A stretch of 20,873 nt of DNA, from NCBI GenBank assembly GCA_964502525.1, contig CAZCXH010000081.1, forward strand, positions 1-20,873, in the 5' to 3' direction. The translations under genes and the position numbers were made by a program. The notes under the pieces were generated by a model, which worked only from the letters and a program-made list of their open reading frames with translations, was not told the origin of the DNA and searched no databases. This document shows, piece after piece, positions 1-6,547 of the stretch (positions are counted from its first letter, which is position 1; every line of letters begins with the position of its first letter). The DNA comes from DATLYB01 sp964502525. GTDB lineage: Bacteria; Bacteroidota; Bacteroidia; Chitinophagales; CAIOSU01.

Positions 1-354
1 GAATCGTTGGAAATCGAAAGCGTCTGGGCATCCGTGTTGTCGAGGTACGAGCTTAGATCAACGGTTGTCGCATCACCCGTTAAGCTCAGCGTGTTGCCTG
101 CAATCGTCAGGTCCTGAGCATCGGTGTTATCCAAATATGCGCTCAGGTCAACCGCATTGCCACCGCTGATTGCCATCGAATCGTTGCTGATCGAAAGCGT
201 CTGGGCATCCGTGTTGTCAAGGTATGAGCTCAGATCAACGGTTGTCGCATCACCCGTTAAGCTCAGCGTGTTGCCTGCTATGGTCAGGTCCTGAGCATCG
301 GTGTTATCCAAATATGCGCTCAGGTCAACTGAATTGCCACCGCTGATCACCATC
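1..354. repeat. 177-bp tandem repeat, about 93% identical, two copies
   Basis: Bases 1-177 align with 178-354 with about a dozen differences. The period encodes 59 residues (a 29-residue and a 30-residue half unit) of the same fibre protein. It abuts the perfect 180-bp tandem and shares one half unit with it. More copies may continue past the left edge. Confidence 0.88.
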
Positions 355-2117
355 GAATCGTTGGAAATCGAAAGCGTCTGGGCATCGGTGTTATCCATGA
401 AGCTGCTCATGTCAACCGTGTTGCCGTCAGCGATGCTCAAATCAGTGCCGCTGAGCGACAAAGTTTGGTCATCTGTATCGGTATCATCCAGGTATGGGCT
501 CAGGTCAACTGAATTGCCACCGCTGATCACCATCGAATCGTTGGAAATCGAAAGCGTCTGGGCATCGGTGTTATCCATGAAGCTGCTCATGTCAACCGTG
601 TTGCCGTCAGCGATGCTCAAATCAGTGCCGCTGAGCGACAAAGTTTGGTCATCTGTATCGGTATCATCCAGGTATGGGCTCAGGTCAACTGAATTGCCAC
701 CGCTGATCACCATCGAATCGTTGGAAATCGAAAGCGTCTGGGCGTCAGTGTTAACGGAAGAGATATCAACGGTGTTGCCGCCCGAAATGCTCAGGTCAGC
801 GCCCGTTAATGAAATCGTTTGCGAGTCAGTATTGTCTTTATAAGGACCCAGGTCAATCAATGTAGCCAGGGGATTGCTGGTGATCACCAGCGTGTCATCC
901 ACCAGCAGCAAATCCTGGATTTCGTTCATCGGGTTGTTGTCATCATCTGCAATGCTGAAGGTGCCGCCACCATGAGAGAGCGTTACAATCAGCCCGTTCT
1001 GAGAAACAGTTTGCATTTGATCACTCAATGATGAAAGGTCAGCTGCTCCTCCATCCTGAAGCGAAAGGGTGTTGGACGCGGTGTCAAATGCAATTTGCTG
1101 ATCATCTGTGTCCGTATCCGTGTCATCCATGAAAACAGACATGTCAACAGTGTTGCCTCCGCTGATGCTTAAATCGGACCCGTTCAATGAGATGGTCTGC
1201 GCATCGGTATTATCCATGAAAGGATTAAGGTCAACGACAGTGGCATTGGGATTGTTCGTTATATTCAGGTAATTGTTGTTGATTGACAAGTCCTGAATTT
1301 CATTGATTGGATCATCATCCATCATCACGATGGAACCGCCACCATTTGAAAGGGTAATGGTGTTGCCGTTGAGCGACAACGTCTGCAATTCATTGGCGGG
1401 ATCGGCATCGGCATCATCATTATTGATGCTTCCGCCACCCTGTGACAGGGTAACTGTGTTACCTGACTGAGAGATGGTTTGCAATTCATTGCTGGGATCA
1501 GAATCCGCGTCATTTGCGAGGTTTGAAAGATTAACCGAGCCGCCATCTTCAAGGACAAGAACCCGGTTATCCTGGTCGTAAGTCAACTCCTGATCGTCAG
1601 AACTGAACTGCGTCATATCAATCACCGTTGGATTGGGATGGTTGGTAATGCGCAGCATGCTGCCCACAACCTTCAGGTCCTGGATTTCGTTTTCCGGATC
1701 AGAATCAGCGTCATCATTGTGTTCAACGGTTTCGGAATGTCTGGCATAAGGAACAGACAATAATTCCGACATGCCGAGGAACATGAAGTTACCGCTGCCG
1801 TTGGGGTCAATCTCAATACGGACAAAGTGCGGTTCAGCGCCCCAGTCAATATTGAGGAAATTTCCGGATTCAGGGCTTCCGCGTCCAACTTCCAGCGTGA
1901 ACAATCCAAGGTCATTGGTTGTCACGGTGTGAACTTCAGAATACACGCTCGAGACGCCTTTGTAAAGGCCGATCCTGACATTCATCGTCTTATCAGCCAT
2001 TACCTCTCCCGATGCGTTGCGGGCCACCGCCTGGTACTTAAAGGCTGCCGGTGCCTGCGCCATCAAAGACGCGCACACTATCAACAGTCCTGCAATTGAA
2101 AGCATTAGTTTTCTCAT
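1..2117 (-). CDS. secreted repetitive fibre-like surface protein, C-terminus beyond window
   Basis: Open from ATG at 2117 to the window edge, giving 705 residues without a stop. Residues 1-21 are a Sec signal peptide (MRKLMLSIAGLLIVCASLMAQ). Residues 24-127 form an N-terminal domain starting FKYQAVARNASG and ending in LSVPYARHSET. I recognise this domain from Bacteroidota secreted proteins, often annotated as tail fiber domain proteins, several of which end in a C-terminal chaperone or sorting domain. From about residue 133 the chain is built of roughly 30-residue units such as DAQTLSISNDSMVISGGNSVDLSPYLDDT, first degenerate (DADSDPENEIQDL type), then nearly identical. The alternating short-strand/turn pattern suggests a beta-solenoid or trimeric fibre, and the acidic DTDTDD turns could bind calcium; both are inference. 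It lies 35 bp after a T9SS protein gene, probably in one operon. Function unknown; adhesin or surface fibre is most likely. Without the C-terminus the export route cannot be read. Confidence 0.85.
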   Translation of the reverse strand, partial: MRKLMLSIAGLLIVCASLMAQAPAAFKYQAVARNASGEVMADKTMNVRIGLYKGVSSVYSEVHTVTTNDLGLFTLEVGRGSPESGNFLNIDWGAEPHFVRIEIDPNGSGNFMFLGMSELLSVPYARHSETVEHNDDADSDPENEIQDLKVVGSMLRITNHPNPTVIDMTQFSSDDQELTYDQDNRVLVLEDGGSVNLSNLANDADSDPSNELQTISQSGNTVTLSQGGGSINNDDADADPANELQTLSLNGNTITLSNGGGSIVMMDDDPINEIQDLSINNNYLNITNNPNATVVDLNPFMDNTDAQTISLNGSDLSISGGNTVDMSVFMDDTDTDTDDQQIAFDTASNTLSLQDGGAADLSSLSDQMQTVSQNGLIVTLSHGGGTFSIADDDNNPMNEIQDLLLVDDTLVITSNPLATLIDLGPYKDNTDSQTISLTGADLSISGGNTVDISSVNTDAQTLSISNDSMVISGGNSVDLSPYLDDTDTDDQTLSLSGTDLSIADGNTVDMSSFMDNTDAQTLSISNDSMVISGGNSVDLSPYLDDTDTDDQTLSLSGTDLSIADGNTVDMSSFMDNTDAQTLSISNDSMVISGGNSVDLSAYLDNTDAQDLTIAGNTLSLTGDATTVDLSSYLDNTDAQTLSISNDSMAISGGNAVDLSAYLDNTDAQDLTIAGNTLSLTGDATTVDLSSYLDNTDAQTLSISND
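318..743. repeat. perfect 180-bp tandem repeat, about 2.4 copies
   Basis: Bases 318-563 are identical to 498-743 at an offset of exactly 180, with no mismatch that I can see. The repeat lies inside the fibre gene and encodes a 60-residue unit made of two 30-residue half units. The 180-bp period is a multiple of three, so copy gain or loss keeps the frame. Confidence 0.93.
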
Positions 2118-2152
2118 GGTTATTAGGGATTTTAATTGTTAGAAATAAGGTT

Positions 2153-2659
2153 TTATTTAGTTTTATTAATAGAATACGTGGTAATCAATTCTCCATTCAG
2201 CTTTCTGACGCTCAGCAGATAATTTGCGGCTGCGAGGTCGGAAAGATTGAGGCGGATGTTTTTATCAGAAGTCTTCTCCGACAGCACCTTTTCACCGGTG
2301 AGGCTATAGATTTGAACTGTGAGTATCTCGTCCTTTTCGCTATTGATCGAGATATTCACAACGTCCGAAGTGGGGTTCGGGAAAACTTTGATATCAAATA
2401 ATCGGGCTAAAGGGTCTTTAATTGTTGTAAGCGTAATCTTCTCTCCCTGCTGGAACCCTTGCGTGAGCATCATAAACTCGTTGCTGACCGTTTCCGTTAC
2501 CGGCTCGCCCAAAGTCCAGCTCACGGACAAAGCAGGAGTTACAAAATAATCTCCGGCAGCAGCGATAACCTCCCTGTCGAGGCTCTGCCCTTTAACGATG
2601 CCCGCTGCGAGCAGAAACAACAGCAGGCAACACGATTTATGCAAAGTCATCTTGTTCAT
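2153..2659 (-). CDS. short secreted protein with T9SS type A sorting domain
   Basis: 168 residues. Signal peptide at residues 1-24 (hydrophobic CCLLLFLLAAGIV core). Residues 30-70 carry the VIAAAGDYF...SVSWTLGEPV...LTQGFQQ pattern, which I know as a common N-terminal segment of small Bacteroidota exported proteins. Residues 90-168 are a type A T9SS C-terminal domain: IKVFPNPTSDVVNISI, then VQIYSLTGEKV, then the SDLAAANYLLSVRKLNGELITTYSINK end. Such domains route proteins through the outer-membrane T9SS and are removed on surface attachment or release. What remains after both ends are trimmed is only about 65 residues. It is followed after 35 bp by the fibre gene and was probably transcribed with it. 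The partner or substrate is unknown. Confidence 0.85.
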   Translation of the reverse strand: MNKMTLHKSCCLLLFLLAAGIVKGQSLDREVIAAAGDYFVTPALSVSWTLGEPVTETVSNEFMMLTQGFQQGEKITLTTIKDPLARLFDIKVFPNPTSDVVNISINSEKDEILTVQIYSLTGEKVLSEKTSDKNIRLNLSDLAAANYLLSVRKLNGELITTYSINKTK

Positions 2660-2827
2660 CTCTTTTTGAGTTTAAGGTTAATGATGACTTTGTTACGGGA
2701 ATGCCTGCCTTAGTGTTTCATTAGAAATTAATCATGCAATAAAATAAAGGCAACCATCAAGCGTTGGTACGCGTGAAAGTACGGTGGCTGCGTCATTTCA
2801 GCCCGTAAGAGAAATCAGAAAAATTTA

Positions 2828-3634
2828 TCAGTAGGGAGCGCTGGGGTTGAGCAATTTGGCCTTTTCCTTTTGGTCAAGCTCAACGTAAAGCTTCAGCAGA
2901 ATGCCGGAAAGTTCCTTATCAGATGGATTCTGCCTGTACAGTTTTTCAAAGCAGTCAGTTGCCTTTTGGGCATAATCAAAAATGATGGCAGGGTCGGAAA
3001 TCACCGCTTCCGAGAGTCTGGATGCCTCATTATTATATATGGTGCCGAGTGAAAGCAGAACCTCTTTGTTTAATGGATCGGCAGTCAGCGCCTTTTCATA
3101 TAACGTTGCCGCTTCAGCCGGAGAGTTCCTTTCAAGAAACTTTGCATAGTGCGTGTTTAACCTGACATCATCCGGATATTTCGCTGAAAGTGATTTATAT
3201 TTTTCACCGGCTTCAGCGCCCGTTTCCGGATCCGAACCCAGGATAACAGCCTCCAATATCTCAAGATCTTTCATGTTTTGGCCGGCATCCAATCCCTTCT
3301 TTACATATTTCATGGCTTTGTCCCTGTCAGAACTCCTGAAAAAATAATCTTCTGCAAGGCGGTAGCATGATTTGATATATTCTCCAATGTACTTCGAGTC
3401 CGGATGCTTCTGATAAAGATCAATCACCTTCAGGTAATCCAGGCTTGCATTTTTAAAATTGTCCAACACATCATAGACATCCGCCCGGGCATAATACAAT
3501 GCAAGGTTGCCGGGGTTTTTGGAAAGGCCGTTGTTCAGTTCATTCAGCTTGCTGCCGTCATGTTCCGGGTTATTCTGACTGAACGCGACCGGGAAGAGAA
3601 AAGATAATCCGAGGGATAGAAAAAGGGTTTTCAT
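2828..3634 (-). CDS. exported TPR-repeat protein
   Basis: 268 residues with a signal peptide (MKTLFLSLGLSFLFPVAFSQ). The rest is helical with TPR-like pairs: ALYYARADVYDVLDNFKNASLDYLKVIDLY (about residues 45-75), AEDYFFRSSDRDKAMKYVKKGLD (about 93-116), NTHYAKFLERNSPAEAATLYEKALTADPLNKEVLLSLGTIYNNEA (about 158-203), and a final pair near DYAQKATDCFEKLYRQNPSDKELSGILLKLY. TPR proteins are protein-protein scaffolds; this one would act in the periplasm or on the outer membrane. It lies 168 bp upstream of the T9SS and fibre genes on the same strand, so it may assist that module, but this is inference from position only. A perfect TATATTTG -7 box lies about 25 bp upstream of the start. Confidence 0.75.
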   Translation of the reverse strand: MKTLFLSLGLSFLFPVAFSQNNPEHDGSKLNELNNGLSKNPGNLALYYARADVYDVLDNFKNASLDYLKVIDLYQKHPDSKYIGEYIKSCYRLAEDYFFRSSDRDKAMKYVKKGLDAGQNMKDLEILEAVILGSDPETGAEAGEKYKSLSAKYPDDVRLNTHYAKFLERNSPAEAATLYEKALTADPLNKEVLLSLGTIYNNEASRLSEAVISDPAIIFDYAQKATDCFEKLYRQNPSDKELSGILLKLYVELDQKEKAKLLNPSAPY

Positions 3635-3657
3635 GGGTTGAAACAGTTTAAGATTAC

Positions 3658-3665
3658 AAATATAC
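3658..3665 (-). promoter_or_regulatory. Bacteroidota-type -7 box for the TPR gene
   Basis: On the minus strand TATATTTG matches TAnnTTTG exactly. A weak TTCG occupies the expected -33 position 19 nt upstream. The implied leader is about 15 nt. Coordinates may be off by one base. Confidence 0.5.
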
Positions 3666-3769
3666 TATCAGCAAACAGGTTTTCGAATCCGTTTTTACAC
3701 TTGCTTCGGGTTAACAAACGGGAAAACCACATTAAGGTAAGAAACCTGAGCGTGAAAATCAAATTATAT

Positions 3770-3810
3770 CAAGAGTAGTCGAATTTCCGAAGGAAAGAGA
3801 TGTACTCTTG
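3770..3810. repeat. nested hairpin with symmetric 6x6 internal loop
   Basis: CAAGAGTA at 3770-3777 pairs perfectly with TACTCTTG at 3803-3810. Inside it TTTCC (3784-3788) pairs with GGAAA (3792-3796) around a GAA loop, leaving six unpaired bases on each side. No T-tract follows on either strand, so it is not an ordinary terminator. It could be an RNA fold or a protein-binding inverted repeat. Confidence 0.55.
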
Positions 3811-3877
3811 GTTAATACCGAACATTCAACAGTTCAATTGCTTGCAAACCTGAGTTGTTTCGGCATATCGTCAGGAT

Positions 3878-3966
3878 AAAAAAATGCAGGCGCGCTGAAT
3901 CAACCCCTCAAAAACTTGACAATAGTGAAAAGCCAAGTTACCTTACTGCACATCAGCACGCCTGCA
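3878..3966 (-). ncRNA. candidate structured RNA 3' end or long-loop terminator
   Basis: On the minus strand a 14-bp stem (3953-3966 with 3885-3898, one G-U pair) encloses 54 nt and is followed directly by seven U residues (3878-3884). Within the loop AACTTGGC pairs with GTCAAGTT over 8 bp around an 11-nt loop, leaving internal-loop sides of similar length. This two-storey stem plus U-tract is what the 3' end of a structured small RNA with an intrinsic terminator looks like. It does not match tmRNA, RNase P RNA, SRP RNA or 6S RNA features that I can recognise. No gene on the minus strand just upstream is convincing, so what it would terminate is unclear. Confidence 0.4.
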
Positions 3967-4292
3967 CCGTCCCACTCTGCACCCTTTGTTACGCTTGTTT
4001 GAGAGCAAAGGTTTCGGGATTTAACAAGAATTATGACGAGAAATATTTCAGGAGAAAATCCGGCAGGCTTTGGCTTAATGATGCGCTCCATCAGCAGGCT
4101 GTCCGCAACGCACGCCTTTTCCATCAGCATGCCTTCATCACCGGGAACAGCATGCTTATCAAATATTAATATTATATCATTAGTAATAATAAAATCTTTT
4201 GAAAAAAACTTGACATCGGCTTTTTGCCGCATTACATTACCTGCATCAACGACAACTCCTCCCTCACAGATTGAACCGATCCCCCGGAAGTT

Positions 4293-4322
4293 TTGAAAGC
4301 GATTGTTTGACAATAAAATTTG
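4293..4322 (+). promoter_or_regulatory. probable promoter of the 4329 T9SS gene
   Basis: TTTTG (TTG at 4293-4295), then 19 nt, then AAAATTTG at 4315-4322, which is 7 of 8 to TAnnTTTG-type spacing. Transcription would start at or next to the ATG at 4329/4332, so the message would have almost no leader. Confidence 0.4.
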
Positions 4323-4328
4323 TGAGCC

Positions 4329-4784
4329 ATGATGAAGAAAATTGCCATTTTACTGCTTGCGTTGCTGATAGCGCAGATGATGCTTTACGCGAGGATTTTT
4401 GCCAATGAGATTGACAAGCCTGCCGAACAGGTTTCAGCGATTGAAAATTTTCAGTTGACAGAAGGCGATCGGGACGTTGATGCCTACCTGAGAAGCCTAT
4501 GCATTCAAACGAAGGTTAATGAATCTGCTTTAGCTGCGAAATACCAAGGCGCGAGCTTGGTTCAGGATCCGATGAACGGAAACACAACCATCCGGTTTTA
4601 CAACCCGAATTCCAATAACTACAGGCTGGATATTTATGATGTCAGCACCGGTTTGGTGGCAAGTTTCGCCAATGTCAAATCCGACAATGTTGTGATCAAT
4701 GAAGCGCTGTTAGAATCAGGCGCATACATCTACAAGTTATCTGGCGAATCCAACATCTTTTGCGGAATATTAGTGATCCGCTAA
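4329..4784 (+). CDS. small exported protein with T9SS-type C-terminal sorting domain
   Basis: 151 residues. Signal peptide at about 1-25 (KKIAILLLALLIAQMMLYA). Residues 26-75 are charged and unlike anything I recognise. Residues 77-151 resemble a T9SS sorting domain: LVQDPMNGNTTIRFYNPNSNNYRLDIYDVSTGLVAS, then an L-ESGAYIYKLSG turn, ending GILVIR. The usual NP near the domain start is replaced by DP, so it is a divergent copy. Two ATGs in tandem (4329, 4332) give MMKK or MKK; MKK is the more usual start. It stands alone, between a promoter-like sequence and an intrinsic terminator, so it is probably monocistronic. With only about 50 residues of passenger, a direct enzymatic role is unlikely; a small surface ligand or structural peptide is more plausible. 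Confidence 0.75.
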   Translation: MMKKIAILLLALLIAQMMLYARIFANEIDKPAEQVSAIENFQLTEGDRDVDAYLRSLCIQTKVNESALAAKYQGASLVQDPMNGNTTIRFYNPNSNNYRLDIYDVSTGLVASFANVKSDNVVINEALLESGAYIYKLSGESNIFCGILVIR

Positions 4785-4866
4785 AAACCAGCGGGCAGTT
4801 CAACCAGTCAAACAATATGGTTTATTTCCGTCCTGCTAAAAGGCGAGGCATCATTAATAATCTTTA

Positions 4867-4892
4867 GGGCAGTTCTAAAAATTGCTCTTTTT
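4867..4892 (+). terminator. intrinsic terminator of the 4329 gene
   Basis: GGGCAGTT pairs with AATTGCTC (8 bp with two G-U pairs) around a 5-nt loop and is followed by TTTTT at 4888-4892. It lies about 80 bp after the stop and just before the converging crtYcd gene. Confidence 0.6.
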
Positions 4893-4937
4893 ATCGCCTC
4901 ACCCCTTCCCTTTCCGGAAGGAGAGGGAGTAACCCCT
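4893..4937. repeat. dispersed CTCCCTCTCC-type palindromic repeat at the crtYcd 3' end
   Basis: Read on the minus strand, the segment GGTTACTCCCTCTCCTTCCG and its continuation to GGGGTGAGGCG resemble the short GC-rich palindromic repeat that I know is scattered in many Bacteroidota genomes. It contains the TTCCGGAA palindrome. It supplies the last roughly ten codons and the TGA stop of crtYcd. Confidence 0.5.
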
Positions 4938-5603
4938 GAACCGTTCGCAAAGCGATACATTCATTAAAAACAACAAGAATCCGTAAAACACATCTTCCAC
5001 GGGAATGGTGAACAATCTCACAGAGAGGTTTTCCGCATCATTGTACCACACGACAGGCTCGTCAATGAACGAGCCTGTAAGGATTCCGTTTACGAGCAGA
5101 AACGGAATGAGTATCACCAGGTAGGAGCGGTAAATCCTGCCTATATGCGCAGTTTTGAAAACTGAAAGATGCATCACGATGCCGGCAATTGCAAAAAACG
5201 ATGAATAAAAAGTATAGAGCCGGTCATGAAAGGCAACGGCAAGGGCCAACAGCAGCAGCATTACGAGCGCAGTTATAAAAACCGAAACCTTTGCCGCAAT
5301 GTTCTTCTTCATGAAGTAGTTCATCACTTCATAAGTGAACATGCAGGCGTATGGTATGCAGAAAAAAAAGAGCAATTCTTCAACAGGCAAATTGAAAACC
5401 TCAATCCCGGTCAGGTACCGCGGGTTGAAGCCCCACACGCCCCAATCGGTGAAGATGGAATCCCATGCTGAAAAAAACAGGGCTGTTACCGTGATAGCGG
5501 GAAAAACATATTTCCATTTCCTGTAAAAGCTCAGCCTTTTGTCGAAGCTGAATGCCAATGGAATGATAACCGATAAGAGATTAATAAGAAGATAGGTGTA
5601 CAA
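4899..5603 (-). CDS. crtYcd: lycopene beta-cyclase, CrtYcd fused type
   Basis: 234 residues, integral membrane, about six to seven hydrophobic segments. It carries two homologous halves, each with the PxE(E/D) motif of the CrtYc/CrtYd lycopene cyclase family: FNLPVEELLFF (P73-E76) and TIPVEDVFYGFL (P201-D204). The family cyclises the ends of lycopene to give beta-carotene in the inner membrane without net redox change. The only usable start is TTG at 5603: an in-frame TAA (the crtZ stop) lies two codons upstream, and the next Met is too far in. Last gene of the crtB-unknown-crtZ-crtYcd operon, 6 bp after crtZ. The C-terminal GYSLSFRKGKG is encoded by a dispersed palindromic repeat and is probably not ancestral. 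Confidence 0.92.
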   Translation of the reverse strand: MYTYLLINLLSVIIPLAFSFDKRLSFYRKWKYVFPAITVTALFFSAWDSIFTDWGVWGFNPRYLTGIEVFNLPVEELLFFFCIPYACMFTYEVMNYFMKKNIAAKVSVFITALVMLLLLALAVAFHDRLYTFYSSFFAIAGIVMHLSVFKTAHIGRIYRSYLVILIPFLLVNGILTGSFIDEPVVWYNDAENLSVRLFTIPVEDVFYGFLLFLMNVSLCERFRGYSLSFRKGKG

Positions 5604-5609
5604 CTCAGC

Positions 5610-6065
5610 TTATGCTTGCGGTGTCTTGAAGTATTTCAGCGGAACAATCAACATGCCGAAGCACTCTCCGTTTTCAGGCGTTTTGCGCTTGTGGTGCGCT
5701 GCATGCGCCCTCACCAATCCTCTAAGGTAAGGGTTGCTTACTTCATTGAAAACCCTGAAGCGGTTATGGATTACCACCTCGTGCACAAAAAAGTAAGACA
5801 GACCATAAATAGTGAAGCCGATGCCAATCCACATTTTGCAGTCGCAGCCATGCATTATGCCATACATCATGAACAGCCAGCTTGGGATGGCAAAAATGAA
5901 AACGAACAAATCGTTTTTCTGCAAAAAACTTTTGCGCGCAGCGTGGTGATCTCCGTGGATAAACCAAAAAGAACCGTGCATCACATATTTGTGTGCCGCC
6001 CACGCCACAAACTCCATGAAGAAGAATGAAGCAATCATTATCATAAGATTCACTGCGATCTCCAT
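5610..6065 (-). CDS. crtZ: beta-carotene hydroxylase
   Basis: 151 residues. Fatty acid hydroxylase superfamily, di-iron, membrane-bound, with the full histidine set: H25-x4-H30 (HKYVMH), H37-x2-H40-H41 (HGDHH), H95-x4-H100 (HEVVIH) and H121-x2-H124-H125 (HAAHH). CrtZ hydroxylates the 3 and 3' carbons of beta-carotene to give beta-cryptoxanthin and zeaxanthin, using O2 and an electron donor. Hydrophobic stretches lie around residues 5-22, 53-70 and 78-95. ATG at 6065, 3 bp after the stop of the unknown gene upstream; its own TAA is in the same frame as crtYcd and only two codons separate them. Length fits short bacterial CrtZ. Confidence 0.93.
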   Translation of the reverse strand: MEIAVNLMIMIASFFFMEFVAWAAHKYVMHGSFWFIHGDHHAARKSFLQKNDLFVFIFAIPSWLFMMYGIMHGCDCKMWIGIGFTIYGLSYFFVHEVVIHNRFRVFNEVSNPYLRGLVRAHAAHHKRKTPENGECFGMLIVPLKYFKTPQA

Positions 6066-6068
6066 TTG

Positions 6069-6530
6069 CTACAATTCAGCTTTTGTGAGGAAGAAGGAAA
6101 TTTTTTCCCGCAATTCCACGCTTTCCATTTTGTAAAGATTGCTGGAAATAAACTCCTTGTCATTCTTCAACTGATCCTTATAACCGAGAAATGACGGAGT
6201 GTTGTACTGTATCTGAAATCTGAGGAACCTCAACTCGATGTTATCCATATCCTGCGCTATCGCTCTCTCCAAAATTGCTTTGCCTGCATTAAAATAATCC
6301 AGTTTTTTGAAGAGGCTGGCATGTTTTGACTTGGCCATTTCCAATGCGCCTTTGTAACCCAATAAAATATTGCTTCCCCTCAAATCAGCCTGCTGAAATT
6401 TATCATAAAGCGCATCACATGCCTTTTCGTCCAGAAACGCCTCCCCGATTTTGCCCCGCGCCTCTTCCAGCAAATCATTTTGGCTCATTGCAGGCAATAG
6501 CAAGCAACTTAAAAGAATCAGCGCATTCAT
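6069..6530 (-). CDS. exported alpha-helical protein of unknown function in carotenoid operon
   Basis: 153 residues from ATG at 6530, which places a proper signal peptide first (MNALILLSCLLLPAMSQ). The open frame reaches a TTG at 6551 overlapping the crtB stop, but that would put seven polar and mixed residues before the signal. The mature part is helical and charged, with one TPR-like stretch (YFNAGKAILERAIAQDMDNIELRFLRFQIQYN, about residues 80-110), and has no catalytic motif that I recognise. It sits between crtB and crtZ with almost no spacing, so it is co-transcribed with pigment genes. Because its product should be periplasmic while the enzymes are in the inner membrane, a role in carotenoid placement or enzyme assembly is possible but is inference only. 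Confidence 0.8.
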   Translation of the reverse strand: MNALILLSCLLLPAMSQNDLLEEARGKIGEAFLDEKACDALYDKFQQADLRGSNILLGYKGALEMAKSKHASLFKKLDYFNAGKAILERAIAQDMDNIELRFLRFQIQYNTPSFLGYKDQLKNDKEFISSNLYKMESVELREKISFFLTKAEL

Positions 6531-6547
6531 TGTGAAACATTGCAGTA

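Larger units (their letters stand above)
3635..4328. other. 694-bp intergenic region between divergent genes
   Basis: No protein gene here is convincing. Open frames exist on both strands (minus 4313-3900 with a TTG start; plus 4033-4296), but neither shows a family I know or a clear start signal, and they overlap each other antisense. The stretch holds the TPR promoter at its left end, two nested hairpins (3770-3810 and 3885-3966), a very AT-rich patch at about 4155-4210, and a promoter for the 4329 gene at its right end. A 9-bp direct repeat (AAACCTGAG) occurs near 3742 and 3846. It could carry a small RNA or the remains of a decayed gene. Confidence 0.6.

Noticed and set aside
1..743. CRISPR array suggested by regular repeats
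   Set aside because: The units are in-frame coding repeats with no unique spacers and no cas genes nearby.
301..843. 180-residue open frame on the plus strand with strong internal repeats
   Set aside because: It is the antisense of the repetitive fibre gene; the repeats alone keep it open. The minus strand has the signal peptide and the known N-terminal domain.
3680..3700. tRNA T-loop-like sequence GGTTTTCGAATCCG
   Set aside because: It has an extra base in the loop, and no acceptor, D or anticodon arms can be found around it.
4033..4296. 87-residue plus-strand open frame
   Set aside because: It lies antisense to the minus frame at 3900-4313 with no start signal or domain. Only one of the two, if either, can be real.
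3900..4313. 137-residue minus-strand open frame
   Set aside because: It starts at TTG, shows no recognised family, and its end falls inside the large stem-loop. It could be a decayed gene; a protein search would settle it.
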